Of a stretch of DNA of 64,000 nt, positions 25,101-36,613 are shown one piece after another. Source of the DNA: Psettodes erumei (taxonomy: Eukaryota > Chordata > Actinopteri > Pleuronectiformes > Psettodidae); assembly GCA_016785225.1 (NCBI GenBank), contig JAFBJZ010000855.1, forward strand, positions 620,001 to 684,000. The letters are read 5' to 3'. A model generated the notes under the pieces. That model did not search any database and was not told the origin of the DNA. It was given only the letters and a program-made list of their open reading frames with translations. Position 1 is the first letter of the stretch. Every line of letters begins with the position of its first letter. A program made the position numbers and the translations under genes.

Positions 25101-26574
25101 TAAACTGTTCATGAGATAAATGTACATGTATAGAATTACTTTGTTCCATGCAGGCACATATCAGCAGCCCTACATTGTATTGTGTTGGATTAATGTAAGG
25201 TGAGCATGCGTAACAGACCTGATCCTTTATTAGTATTCATACTAACATACAGTAACTGTGTTAGTGTTTTCTTATGTAAGTTTGCTCTGAAATTCCATTG
25301 TCAAAATTAACTATCATTTAAAAATTCACAGTGTCTCTAACACATATACATCCCTTTTCTCCTGTAGTTTTGACAGCTCCATCTTATAGTGTAGCTTTTC
25401 AAATGAGCTCAAATTCACCATAAACATTGTTAACATGGTTTTTGCTTGGCTCAAGTTACAAGTATGTAGAAGCTGCAGTGTTGTCCAGCAACTTCCCAAT
25501 GATGTTGGTATCAAATGACAAAGCTCACAGTCCAGTAGCCATAAGGACAGAGAGTAAGGATACAACAAGTTGTGTTGCTGAGGTTGGAAAACGATATGGT
25601 CTTTTTCTCCACCAAGTTATCCACTTCAACAGATGTTGGTTTAGGAATGAAAGAAGAGATAAGTCCACTATAAGACAGTATGTGGCTGTGCCATTTCAAT
25701 GCATTTTTCACAGCTTTGTAACATTAAAGTCAAAATGTCACAAAAATCCTATCACGACTAACATGTTAAGAATTACATATACATTAACTGATGCTTTATA
25801 CAATGCAGTCAGTCTGGTAACTGTAGCCTATGAAGTACAAACAAATATGATAAACTCTGAAGGATGACGTAAGTAGTTTTCTCTCCAGCGTTACTCTTCT
25901 TGTCCTCTCCAGAAAGGTCCTAGTCAGAGAAGGAGGATCAGCAGTAAAGACAGGACATACCAATCAATAAAAGGTCCAGGGTTAAAATTGTCCGAGGTCT
26001 AGTTGGTTGTTAGCGCACTAGTAGATGGTGGGTCATAGGGATCACTGGCCATTCACTGCTTTTTTTGAAGTGACAGGCTCTTTGTCAAGGTTCCCAACCA
26101 CTTCCATCTGGACAGACTGTGGAAACAATGGCACACACAGAGAGATTAAGTATGCAATAAAGACCCTAATGAGAAACAGTATCATTGATGAGCGTGACAA
26201 CAGAAACGATTGACATAAGCAGCTGGTTGTGCTCATTTTTTGTTAAGGGGTAATTAGTATAAAATGTTCACGTGGGGCTTGTTTCTTTACTGTCTGTTGC
26301 CTAAAGTGGGCCTCATTCCTGGAGGTCATGTTTTCACACTGAAAACAAGAGGACATTTTTGTGCACTGTCACAGTGGAGGCTGGTGATGACACAGATTGT
26401 GTTAGGGTATGGTCCTGAGGTGTAAATATTACTATGAAAAATATTACAAAGAATGACTCTTGGCCATAGAATTTCAGCAAAAAAGCAGAATATTTTTTTT
26501 TCTTCAATAAAAAATTATCAAACCCTTTCGGTTTAGGACTGGTTTGGACCAAGATGTTGCCTGAATCACATGGC

Positions 26575-26580
26575 TTTATT
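26575..26580 (-). terminator. Candidate polyadenylation signal of sstr5
   Basis: AATAAA on the minus strand, about 170 bp beyond the sstr5 stop codon. Confidence 0.45.
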
Positions 26581-26747
26581 CCAAAATTTCAGGACTATTC
26601 AGTGCCAGACATGAACTATTTAAAGTATCAGAAGCTCAAATTTATAATGGCATGACCCAAAAGGATTATATAATGCTGCCAAATGCACAGTTTACCTGCT
26701 GTACAATATAGTTATAAAGAATAATGCACCATTATTCAGAAATTACA

Positions 26748-27128
26748 TTATTTTCTGGTTGAGAAAACGGGATTGTGGTTTACCCTGGGTGCAGTCTGTC
26801 TACCGCCCATCTGGTCTGTAGTGCCAATGCCATTTGGTTTGTGGAAGCAGAGCACCTTTTGGAAGCTCTGCTTAAAGTTGTCAGAGAGGAAGCCATAGAG
26901 GATTGGGTTGGCGCAGGAGTTGACATAGGTGAGGATGACCAGGAAGAAATAGACTGCAGCAGTGGTATTGCTCTCAGGGATTATATAAATCAGGTTGACA
27001 ATGTTAGTCGTGAAGAAAGGCAGCCAACAAAGTACAAACACCAACACGATGATCACCACCATACGCGTCACTTTGCGCTCCGACTTCCGCCGCTTAGTCA
27101 GGCCTGCACGCACACCTGCTGACCTCAC
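26748..27128 (-). CDS. sstr5: sstr5 exon 2: intracellular loop 3 to C-terminus
   Basis: The acceptor CACTTTCAG precedes GTGAGGTCAGCAGG. The exon encodes [23 protein letters not shown], then TM6, TM7 and the tail. TM6 has CWLPFF and TM7 has NPILY. The internal sequence CCCAGG/GTAAAC at 26783-26782 could act as a donor to an alternative tail. Confidence 0.87.
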   Translation of the reverse strand: MRSAGVRAGLTKRRKSERKVTRMVVIIVLVFVLCWLPFFTTNIVNLIYIIPESNTTAAVYFFLVILTYVNSCANPILYGFLSDNFKQSFQKVLCFHKPNGIGTTDQMGGRQTAPRVNHNPVFSTRK

Positions 27129-27933
27129 CTGAAAGTGAGATGGTTGATTGAAAAGGATTTATGAGATTATGCAGAACAGAACCTCACAATAAAATTTAAA
27201 AATTGAGTTAGACACCAATAAGTCCAGAGGCAAAGTTTATCTGCTCCATTACCTTGATGATGATGAGCAGGTAGCAGAGGCTGATGACAAAGAGGGGACC
27301 AAAGAAGCCCAGGATGGATGTGTAGAGGATGAATACAATGGACCACAAATCACGTGGATCAGGCCAGCTTATGTTGCAGGTGTTCAATTCTTCCTGCACA
27401 TGCGAGTAGATGGTGACCGGCAGCACAATCAGAAAGGACACAACCCACACCATGCCATTAAAAACCTTGGCGACCTGTGGCTTCCGCCATTTGGAACTGC
27501 GAATAGGATAAACCACAGCCAGGTAGCGATCGATGCTCATCACTGTCAGGCAAAAGGTGGAGCTGAACTGACTCATGGCATCAGCAGTCATGCACACCTT
27601 GCAGAAGAAATCCCCATATGGCCAATAGGAAAGTGCACTATTTGTGCCAAGGAAGGGAATTCCCAGGATGTAGAGTTCATCTGCCAAGGCTAAATTGAGG
27701 ATATACATGTTTGTCACTGTTTTCATTTTGGCGTAGCGGACCACCACATAGATGACCAGCGTGTTACCCAGAAAACCCACAATGAAGACGATGGTGTAGA
27801 TGACTGCGGTGATCATGCTGAAGGGCATTGGCGCAGCCATGTCCGATAAATTGGGGTGAAGCTGTGAGGAAGGCATGGTGACATTCTCAGATAACGACGT
27901 CCAGTTGTAGCCGTCCATGTTGTAGCCGTCCAT
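26748..27933 (-). CDS. sstr5: Somatostatin receptor type 5-like GPCR, two exons
   Basis: A class A GPCR of 353 residues, Gi/o-coupled by family, binding somatostatin at the plasma membrane. The exons are 27253-27933 (227 codons) and 26748-27128 (126 codons plus stop), joined in phase 0. Visible features are N-glycosylation sites near the start (NWTS, NVTM, NLSD), TM1 with [20 protein letters not shown], the TM2 aspartate in NLALADELY, the DRY motif in [11 protein letters not shown], and CWLPFF in TM6. The SSTR signature in TM7 reads [12 protein letters not shown], where the usual form has YAN. SSTR5 is favoured over SSTR2/3 by [15 protein letters not shown] in the second extracellular loop and by [13 protein letters not shown] in helix 8. 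The C-terminus NPVFSTRK lacks the PDZ ligand found in mammalian SSTR5. It stands alone on the minus strand. Confidence 0.88.
27129..27252 (-). other. 124-bp phase-0 intron within sstr5
   Basis: The minus strand shows GTAATG at the donor and CTCACTTTCAG at the acceptor. Removing it restores an uninterrupted SSTR sequence (IIIK-VRSAGVR) that aligns without a gap to other SSTRs. Confidence 0.85.
27253..27933 (-). CDS. sstr5: sstr5 exon 1: N-terminus to TM5
   Basis: The start is taken at the ATG at 27931-27933. A second in-frame ATG is five codons later because MDGYN is repeated in tandem at the N-terminus. The exon ends LCYLLIIIK, at the cytoplasmic end of TM5, with donor AAG before GTAATG. If the intron is not removed, the frame continues [14 protein letters not shown] and stops. 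Confidence 0.87.
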
Positions 27934-27966
27934 GTTGAAAGAGGGAGTGTGGTTGGATTACGGTAG

Positions 27967-29397
27967 CTCATGAGAGAAAGAACAGACCCAAATGTACATT
28001 TATTATATTGGACACCTAAAAACAACCAATGCTAAAAAAAAAATATAATAATTCGTAATTAAGCAGAATAAAAGTAGGCTACCTTTGGTATAATACACAT
28101 GGGCCTCTTGGCCAAGATGCCCATATCTACTAAGAAACTTTCCACTGAATTGTCTGGGCAATTGGCCAACATGCCATTTCCCTTAATGGCAAGTTGCACT
28201 TTAAAACAGGATGACATTAGTCAGTCAGGTTTCAAATATTCAATGCCACTGGATTAGCTGGAGAGACAGAGATAAAACAAACACCTGTCAGCCAATGGCT
28301 GAGTAGCCCAAACCCTTTATGTACTACATTGATAAATATGCATGATGTTAATATTAATTCTGTTTAAGTGGGGCTTTGGACCAAAAACATATTTTCTATC
28401 AATATGTTTATATCAACGTGACTAAAATGCCTCTGGGTCTCCACCCATTTGTGGTCATTCACATGTCGTTCACATGTGCACAGTCAGTCATTTAAATTTA
28501 CTCTATCTTAATGAGGACACATTTATTTTTCCACTTTATTTAATGTGGACTGTAAAACCACAAGTTGTCCCTTCATTGAAGAGTTTATTATTTACAGTTC
28601 AACCTATGAGATAGCTCAAATATACTGTATATATTGGCATTTTCAGTCCAACTTTGTTTAAATATCTTACTTGGATGAAACTGTTTCACATTTGGTGTGA
28701 ACCTCAGGAATGTGCAGGTATCCCAAATAGACCTAAATGTATTATACAGTGCATTCATATAAAGCCTGGAATGAGAGCAATGACCACCTCGCTAAAATTA
28801 ATCTAATCACTGTGAGAGTGGCCTTCACATGTCCTCACCTGCTGCTTTCTGTGAGACCTAAAATCATAATAATAATACTAATGATGATGATGATGATGCT
28901 ATAACTGTCAGTTGTCAGACGTTACAACCTGGGGCTGTGAAAATGTGTTGCACAAATAAATGGTTTGATGTGCAGATTCACTGAACCGCGCTCGAAAACA
29001 CGGGAATGACGCGCAGCCCGCAGCATGTTGTTGATAAAACAAACACCCGAAGCCCCTGTCCCCTTCAGACTGCATCGGGCCTGACATTTTTTTTCCCACC
29101 AAATTATAAAAGCTATAGCCGACAGTCATGAGACCCATTTGAATTGTTCCCATGCTCGATGCATTAAATTTTAGTTAGATAAATACAACTTTAAGGCTCT
29201 GAACATTTTTTCGAAACCCACACGTGCTCTGTTGGTAAATGACTAAATAACTAAAATAAACTATGGTAATAAAGTATTACACTGCCATGACTTTTAACAA
29301 AACAGCAAATATTTAAAGTTCATTTAATTTAATAGAAAACAAGATTTTCTTCTAAATACATTAAAATAAAGACATTGGTTGACAGGATGCAACCTAC
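27967..29397. other. Putative 5' intron of sstr5, no other feature
   Basis: AT-rich DNA. It has a short direct repeat of TTGGCCAAnATGCC type at about 28109 and 28162 and a small (GAT)n run near 28880. No gene is seen. Confidence 0.4.
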
Positions 29398-29700
29398 CTG
29401 TGCACTCTATTCTTTCCCCGATCCGGTGGCGTGCTGAGCGTCTCCTGTACTATTCCTGCTGTTTTGGAAACGTGCGCTCTTTCTGAGGTCAGAATAAACT
29501 CTCTCGCGCTTTTCCCACGTCGCTCGAAACCACCTCACACTCGACTTTTCATCTTGAGGCATTTTCGTGACGTCGAGACGCTCAAATCTCCATCGTCAGA
29601 GACGCAAAAACGGTCAATATTTTATTTTGTCCAGGATTTTATCACGGCTCAATTTTGTGCATGATGCAAGGCGTTCCTCATCTAATGACTACTGGGTCAT
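29398..29700 (-). promoter_or_regulatory. Candidate noncoding first exon and promoter of sstr5
   Basis: On the minus strand CACAG is followed by GTAGGT at 29397, a good donor, at the edge of a GC- and CpG-rich island in AT-rich DNA. A candidate acceptor (TTCTTTCTCTCATGAG) lies just upstream of the coding ATG, with the exon starting at about 27966. A CRE-like TGACGTCG is at 29568-29575. The 5' end of this exon is not defined by sequence alone. Confidence 0.35.
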
Positions 29701-32009
29701 GTAATGTCTCGACGCACTGCCTGTATTTAGCCTATGTGGAGAACGTCACCCCGCCTTTGAATATGAAAGTCCCACCCATTGGTGGTTTTTATCACCTCAC
29801 AGCCAAAACCAGCTTTTGGTGCAAAAGCTTTATTCTTAAGCACATTTTTCTTTTTTTTTTCTTTTCCTGTGCAGCAGATACTTTTATAGCTTGCCCTCCA
29901 GTCAATCATAAAGTGATACTAACTTTTTTCTTGTTGTGTGTGAAACAGAATAAAGAACAGAGCAATGCCCACATCCAGCCTAGGAGAATAAATTACATTG
30001 ATGGTGGGCTGGGGCACCTGAGATGGAGGGAGAGAAATTAGAGTGGAATGGAAAAAAACAGGGGTAGGAGGATGAGATGAGATTGCACATTGAGGGAGAG
30101 ATTTGGTGGTAATTGCCTGGGAAAGCTGCCTACATTTAAGCCATTAGCTTCACATTGTTGTCATCCAGGTCAGTGCAGTGTTAACAACAGGCTGCCGTAC
30201 GTATGGACACGTCTGTTTTTGGCCAGTCTAGGGAACAGGTACCTGATATGTGTGTGTCTGTCTGTGCAATCCATGCACCAACATGTGCATCTGCCTGTGT
30301 GTGTGTATGCATGTATACAGTAGGTGCTCCATTTCTGTATTTCCCATCAGTGTAAAGCATCAAAGGGAGTCAATAAGGGACAGTGGGATGACGTCTTAGA
30401 CGATATGGGCCATGACTTGACCGGTCCTAACAAGACAAAAATGGGCAGATTTATGAGACTAGTGAGTGTATAAGTAAACACTGTCACCCAGCTGTGCATA
30501 CAGGTTTGCCCTGCAGGGACAGTGGTGTGTAGTGGCACTCAGGATGCCAAGATTAAGATATGCCTCATTTGCACTGTTTTCTCCAGTGTGGGTAATCAAA
30601 GACCTCATTTTCAAGGTTACAATGTCTATGTCATCAGACACTCTTTCTAACCACACCTAATTTTCCACCATCTGACAGATGAACCCATTTGTCCTCAATA
30701 GTAAAAACAAACCATTTCTTTTGGAAACTGAAGAGGTCAACAAAGGGCATTGGCAATAAGGTCAAGTCAAGTGTTCAAGTCAAGTGGAACTATTTGTCCA
30801 CAGAAGGAAAATTGGTTGTGCAGCAGTATTACCACAAGATGAAAAACACACAAGCAACTAAACACAATAATACAATATTATAAAAGGTAAAAGGGTAAAA
30901 ACGCAGAGTACTTTATGTTGAAATGCCACTACAATTAAAAGCAAAGTTTATCAAGCAAATTTGCAAATTTTAAATTTTTATGGGAGTTTAGCAGTGAGAT
31001 GGTGGAGGGTAAGAAGGTTTTTACCTCTTGGTTTTGGCTAATTGGGTATTTGCATCAGGAACTTAAAAGCTAGGTAAAAAACTTGAGGTGCAGAGGATGG
31101 TTGCTGTCAGAACAACTCATTAACAACTCAAGACGAACTTTTATGCTTAGCACCATCTGACAGATGCAGTCTACAACAGCCATGCAGGAAATCCTGTTTT
31201 AATTTTCTTTCACTCATGTTAAGTGGACACAGTATTAGACAGGCATTATATTATTCAGTACTTCAGTATTAAAATGGTGTAGAGCCACAGGTTGATTGCA
31301 AAGGAATATTTGATAAACCATGGATAACCCTGCCACAGTGCAGTTAAGATGGTAAAATTTCTTCAAGTTCCCTTCTTATGCCAGATACAGCAGCTCATTC
31401 TTATTACATTTGCTGCAGTGATCTAATTCCCTTGCATCAATTAGTCTCATCTAAACTAATCTAAAGGATAAAGTACTGCACTATTTGCCACATGCAAGTC
31501 ATGAGTGATAACAAAATATCAGATATTGCAATGGATGGGACTGAAATAATGCCATCAGCTTTATAAACACACAGGATGGGAACAAGCCCGGCAGTAGAGC
31601 AAAAGGACTCCTGGAGGTTTGTATTTGTTATAAAGGGATTTGTCTTTTTAGCTGTTCAGTCAGGGAAAATTGTGTGTGCAATGGCAATGAAAAGTAGTCA
31701 CCAATACACTTACTGTAATTGTACACAGAGAATATATACTGCAGTGAATTCCTCTGTATCTTCAAAATTATATTACTTTCGTTGTCAAATCTTGGAAACT
31801 ATATTGTATTTTGCATTTATTTCATAGTCGCACTGTTGTTCTGTTGATTTCAGGCCTGTATCTGACAGCTGTTTAATTATCTCTAAGAGCTGCTAGACTC
31901 AGGATTACATCAATTGTTTTTTCCTCTTGTTGGCCCTGTTGTCAGTGTTTCTATCAGGATAACAGGAGTGTTTGTGTCTGGTGAGAGGAGCTCTCAAGTG
32001 GAGTAAGAA

Positions 32010-32011
<2 letters not shown>

Positions 32012-32040
<29 letters not shown>

Positions 32041-32041
32041 G
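32012..32041. repeat. (GT)15 microsatellite
   Basis: A pure GT run. Confidence 0.95.
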
Positions 32042-35000
32042 AGGAGAAGGAATGAAGGACGAAATTAATGAGACGATGTCCAAAGTGGCGACTCTGTGGC
32101 TGACATGGTATGCTTAGGTCACAAGATTAAATTATCTTAAAAATATTCATGGGCAGAATAGGAACAATCAATCAGTCTCTGTGTCTGTATGTTCAGCCGA
32201 TACCATCCCCTCACAGTCACCTGTCTACATCACTCCTGTCTACATGACACATTACACATGACACATTCTACATGACACTACATTCTGTTTCTTCCTAATT
32301 TACAGTATGTGAGATAAGCAGGCTGTTTGGAAAACCCATAGATGAGTCAGCTTTTAAAGTCTGCAGCCTGTTTCTACCATAGCATATAGTATGTAGTTCC
32401 AGCCATGTAATATCATTTATCACACTTTTAATTAAATTTTGTAATGTGGGACCTGGCAAGGAAAAGGCTGTCTCAATGGAGCCAACCATCAGGGTCACTT
32501 ATTTGGTTATTGCCGTTTACTTTCTGCTCCAAGTGATATCAGAAAGTCATGCTTTCATTGTAATTTAAAATTGTATGTGTTAGTCAATGTAGCAGTTTAA
32601 CTCCACACAGACTCTAGATGGAGCTGTTGACTGTGGACTTGCTGGGAGGCAACATCTTGGTGCTGCCAGTTCCATTAGCATGACACGAGCTAGCATCGGT
32701 GATTTAGAATTTTAGTTCTTTTTCCCCTACAAAACGTCTTTTCATGTTTGAAGGACTATGTTGATCTATGTCCAGGACCATAACCATTCTGAAAGTATAA
32801 AAATACTTTGATTTCCTATCAATCTGCAGGATAAATGAAAACGACAGAGCAGTTAAGGACTATTTTGAAACAATATGGGTTAGATATTCTCCATTGTAAA
32901 TGTGGAGATAAAATAATCCAAGATGAAAATAGTTCAAACATCAAAGTCTTCGAGACACTACAAGAATCTTTGCTGAATTTTGGTTTGAAGGCATTTGAGA
33001 GCACACTCATGATTTCCTTTTCATTATGTTAATATATTATAGATACTAATATTCCTTCCAACAAAACTCTATTGTAATTCTCCCTTAAGGGCAAATGAGA
33101 AGAGTTTATTAAGGGAGGCTGAAAGGCTATATTTTATTACTAGAGATAAAGCAATTCGACAATCATAATTATAACTTGTCAGGACACTATTATTTAAGAA
33201 AATTCACTGAAACTGTTAACTTAAATGAAATAACATTTTGCATTTGAAAAAACAACACATCATAAAGCTTTCTTAAAAGATACAGTAACATCCTGCAAAA
33301 TACTATTTCTAATAATAATAATCTAACCTTCTGTGCAGAAGCAGAGGGGGGCAGCGTTGACACCCATAGCAATAATAGATTTGAACATAGCCCACTGACA
33401 ATGTGACAAGAAATATGTCACGCCGGAGCTCACATGGATGACACACATGCCTCCCGCACACACTCACAAATTATTAGCATTATCAGCTAGGCCATGTTCT
33501 TCATACACAGATAACAGAGTTAGTTTAATTAGACTGTGTGATGGTTTGACACCAAATTTCTGTGGGGCTGCTGTCAAAGCAGACAATCCTTAACACAATA
33601 CGAAAAAGTACACAGATATTAACACTTACATGGAGCAAGACTATGACTTTTCATCGTTAACCCCATGCAAAAATTATTTTTTACATATATATAGCACAGT
33701 ATACTGTATTTGCTTTCCCCCTAAGGAGGGTTGTAATTATGGTTTTAAAAGAGAACATGCAACTTGTTAAAAATATTTTTCCAGAATAATGATGAAGTTC
33801 ACTGTTTAAAGATGGATGAAAAACTGGCGTTACTTGTGTTTCTTAATTTCTGGAAGTGTAAAATAATCCAAAAAAGATGTAAAAGTGAGTTTCTGAATTG
33901 CAGCGTTTTACAACTAACCATGTTAGCACCATAGCTAAGATGGCACCATTTAGTACAGCACCGGGATGAATTCTGCAATAGCAAATAGCTTGCTGGCCAA
34001 TGTGGACTCTACATGAATAGCAAACAGTGTAGACATGCAGGTAAATATAAGATATAGATACTTTTTCCTTATACTTTTCCCTACACTTGTGAAGTTGTGC
34101 CATCTAATTTGTGGTGATTCATTTTCACTATGTTCTCCAGCCCCAGAAGGAGTGGGGCCTGTCTGATTGCTGCACAGTTGAATCAAAGGCCACTAATCAG
34201 GGGGGAAGTCTAATAGAAGATAATGAACATAAAAAAGGAAACAGAATAGGTGTGAATCTAAGTGACTCATACGCTGTTACCCTTATTACTATGGTTATCT
34301 GTTGGGCTCACCTCAGTGAATCACAGTATGCGGCTGGACAAGGCTGTTGACAGACTGCTTTGGCCTTGTCATTAAACTGTGATCTTTCTTCAACAGTGTC
34401 ACTGATGTTTGCACAAAGAGATTGCCCAAATACACATAAACATATATGATCGCATGAATACACACTCAGTAATTGTGGCATCATCAAACAAAAAGTGAAC
34501 AAAAATAGCAAATTTTCAAATGAAGTGGATTAAACAATATGAAGTACACACTCCCTAGTCAGGCATTGTCTATGCCTTACAATAAGCAATTAATTTATCA
34601 CAAAAGGCATTAGATAGATAATTCAAATCAAAACTGACCCTGCCGTCCACAATTTACTGCATCGTCTGACGCACACAGACTTCTGACTTACACAATGTCC
34701 ATCTTTCTGACAGACTGACATGAGAAGAAAAGCAACATTTCTATGCCTCAGTTACTCCATTTGACCCAAGTTCACTCACACAGATTGGTGTACCAGGCAG
34801 CACAATAGCTGCAGGATTACTAGCGAGGTTTAGGTGACGTCCTTTTAGGTTTCCAATTGGTTAAAAAATTAATTGACATCATACTTTCTAACCCTCAACC
34901 CCTACCCACTACATAACTGAGAAAGAGAATACACTAAATTAGAAAAAAAAGAAAGACAACACCTTGCAACAAATCCAACCTGATATGCAGCAGCTGTTTG

Positions 35001-35234
35001 TTGATTAATGGATTGGCTTTTTCACTTCCCACACATCCCTCTAAAGTCGGGAAATCTCTTGGCTCCTCTGTTTACCTGTGATCCTTCATGTTTGGGCCCA
35101 GCCAAAGAAGTACTCGATACACAAAACCACAATGAGCATTTTATAGTTTTTATACTAATAGTTTTTTATACTTTATACTATTTTTGTATAGATTAGAAAT
35201 AAAACCATATTGTGTTAAGTAGTATATTTTAGAA

Positions 35235-35420
35235 GTGCTGGTAGGCAGATTTATCAGCTTTGTTCTGAGCCAGGCTAGCGTCTTCCTTCTGTTTTCAGTA
35301 TTTGTATTATGCTAAGCTAACCAGTTGTTGGCTCCAGCTACATATTACCCTTACAAACATGAGAGACCCAACAGTCATCAGGAAAGTGAAAGCCGTTAAA
35401 ATATTCCTTTAATCAGTAAA
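35235..35420 (+). mobile_element. Interspersed repeat, copy 2 (perciform-type)
   Basis: The stretch contains TTATGCTAAGCTAAC (35307-35321), then GTTGGCTCCAGCTACATATTACC, ACATGAGAGACCC, and an ending TTCCTTTAA. The motif order matches the copy at 7303-7460. The ends are approximate. It sits about 330 bp downstream of the stop codon of the minus-strand MYADM-like gene. Confidence 0.6.
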
Positions 35421-35752
35421 TTATTGCACCCACAATAGAAAGGAGTCATTCTCTGACAATGACTAATAAACAAACATGGCAAGAATTATTACCTACATTG
35501 TTTGATCACTGTTTGTTAGGATCCAAAGTTCTACCAAGCTTTCTTATCTTTATGACAGCGACAGTTTCAATCATTACCTGCTTTTAACATATGATATGGG
35601 GCACACATCATTTCAGTATTATTAGCATCCATTTTTGATAAACAGCATTTGCAGATATGTATCAGCATTTCCATCATGTCTACAACAACAAAATAAATCT
35701 TTTTGAAGAATAATTTTTAAGTTTACTGGATGGCTTATAGTCACAATACGCT

Positions 35753-36613
35753 TCAACGGTGGATGAACACAAAGTGTATGGAGTAAACAGTGTCCAATGT
35801 GTAAACAATAAAGTTGAAGATCGTCATGATGGTGACCACCACCAGTTTATCCCAAGCACAGTGATGGCCACAGTCAGTGGGTCTCTTATTACCTGGGAAA
35901 CTATACAGTGGCCAGATTACCAAAGCTGTCACATACATCACTGTTGCCAAAATGTTAAAGACGGTCACCAGCTTGTCAAAGGAGACTGGCAAAAAAGAAG
36001 TCAGCTTTCCAATGGTGAGCACTATTATGATGATGGAAAAGATGATGCACAAGGAGTACACGGCCACACACCACTGCAGCCCTGGGGAGCTGATGTAATG
36101 GTTTCTCTCCAGGGACGTGAAGATGACACAGGCGAGAAAGGTCTCCAGAACCTTCATTATGCCAGGCAGAGAGAGGAAAAACCCGCTGTTCTGTCCACTT
36201 GGGCGAAGGTACGTTAGGGCCACCTCACCTGCATACAGGCCAAAACAGACCCAGGAGACTACTGATGCACCGATCTGGCGGTAGCAGGTCCTGCAGGTGA
36301 AAAGGGTGGGGTATATGATCGAGGTGGTCAAGCACATGAGGCTTCCCAGCATAGCCAAGGCAGCAGTGAAGTCATCCCAGGCTATAGGTATCTTGGCACT
36401 GAGAGTTGTGAACTCCAGGATGAGAATGAGAAGGGTGAAGAAGAAGCAGAAGGCCCAGGTGAACATGCACCATGCCCAGTAGGAAGATGAAGTATATCTT
36501 GAAGTATATATCTCTGTTGCTGCCAAGATAAAGGACATACAGTTCAGGATCACCGCCAGGGTTCGTATGATGCCCACAGGCTGGGTGAGTGACCACAAAT
36601 CCATACGGGCCAT
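35753..36613 (-). CDS. MYADM-like double-MARVEL membrane protein, uninterrupted copy
   Basis: A 286-residue, strongly hydrophobic protein in one open frame, with about eight predicted membrane segments arranged as two MARVEL four-helix units. The hallmarks shared with MYADM/MYADML2 are SYWAWCMFTWAFCFFFTLLI, a WDDFTAALAMLGSLMCL block, GIMKVLETFLACVIF and QWCVAVYSLC. MYADM proteins are found in cholesterol-rich membrane domains and have been linked to Rac1 targeting and barrier function; that is family knowledge. The first ATG (36611-36613) has A at -3 and G at +4. The second ATG, at codon 4, aligns better with the neighbour's start. A tandem paralogue lies 1.75 kb upstream on the same strand. 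I cannot decide between the myadm, myadml and myadml2 names. Confidence 0.85.
   Translation of the reverse strand: MARMDLWSLTQPVGIIRTLAVILNCMSFILAATEIYTSRYTSSSYWAWCMFTWAFCFFFTLLILILEFTTLSAKIPIAWDDFTAALAMLGSLMCLTTSIIYPTLFTCRTCYRQIGASVVSWVCFGLYAGEVALTYLRPSGQNSGFFLSLPGIMKVLETFLACVIFTSLERNHYISSPGLQWCVAVYSLCIIFSIIIIVLTIGKLTSFLPVSFDKLVTVFNILATVMYVTALVIWPLYSFPGNKRPTDCGHHCAWDKLVVVTIMTIFNFIVYTLDTVYSIHFVFIHR

Larger units (their letters stand above)
18061..26574. other. Intergenic region between nherf2 and sstr5
   Basis: About 8.5 kb with no gene that I recognise. It contains a perfect hairpin (19707-19738), a GCTAGCC-type minisatellite (21821-21960), a short (CAC)n tract (22162-22185) and otherwise AT-rich DNA. 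The 146-codon frame at 25427-25867 has no recognisable domain and no visible splice partners. Confidence 0.5.
29761..35752. other. Intergenic region between sstr5 and the MYADM-like pair
   Basis: About 6 kb with only short random frames. It contains a (GT)15 microsatellite (32012-32041) and a second copy of the interspersed repeat (about 35235-35420). No RNA gene is recognised. Confidence 0.5.

Noticed and set aside
25427..25867. 146-codon plus-strand open frame
   Set aside because: No family resemblance. It overlaps other random frames on the minus strand and has no promoter or splice evidence.
35759..36217. 152-codon plus-strand frame opposite the MYADM-like gene
   Set aside because: It is an antisense shadow. 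The minus-strand frame is longer and matches a known family.
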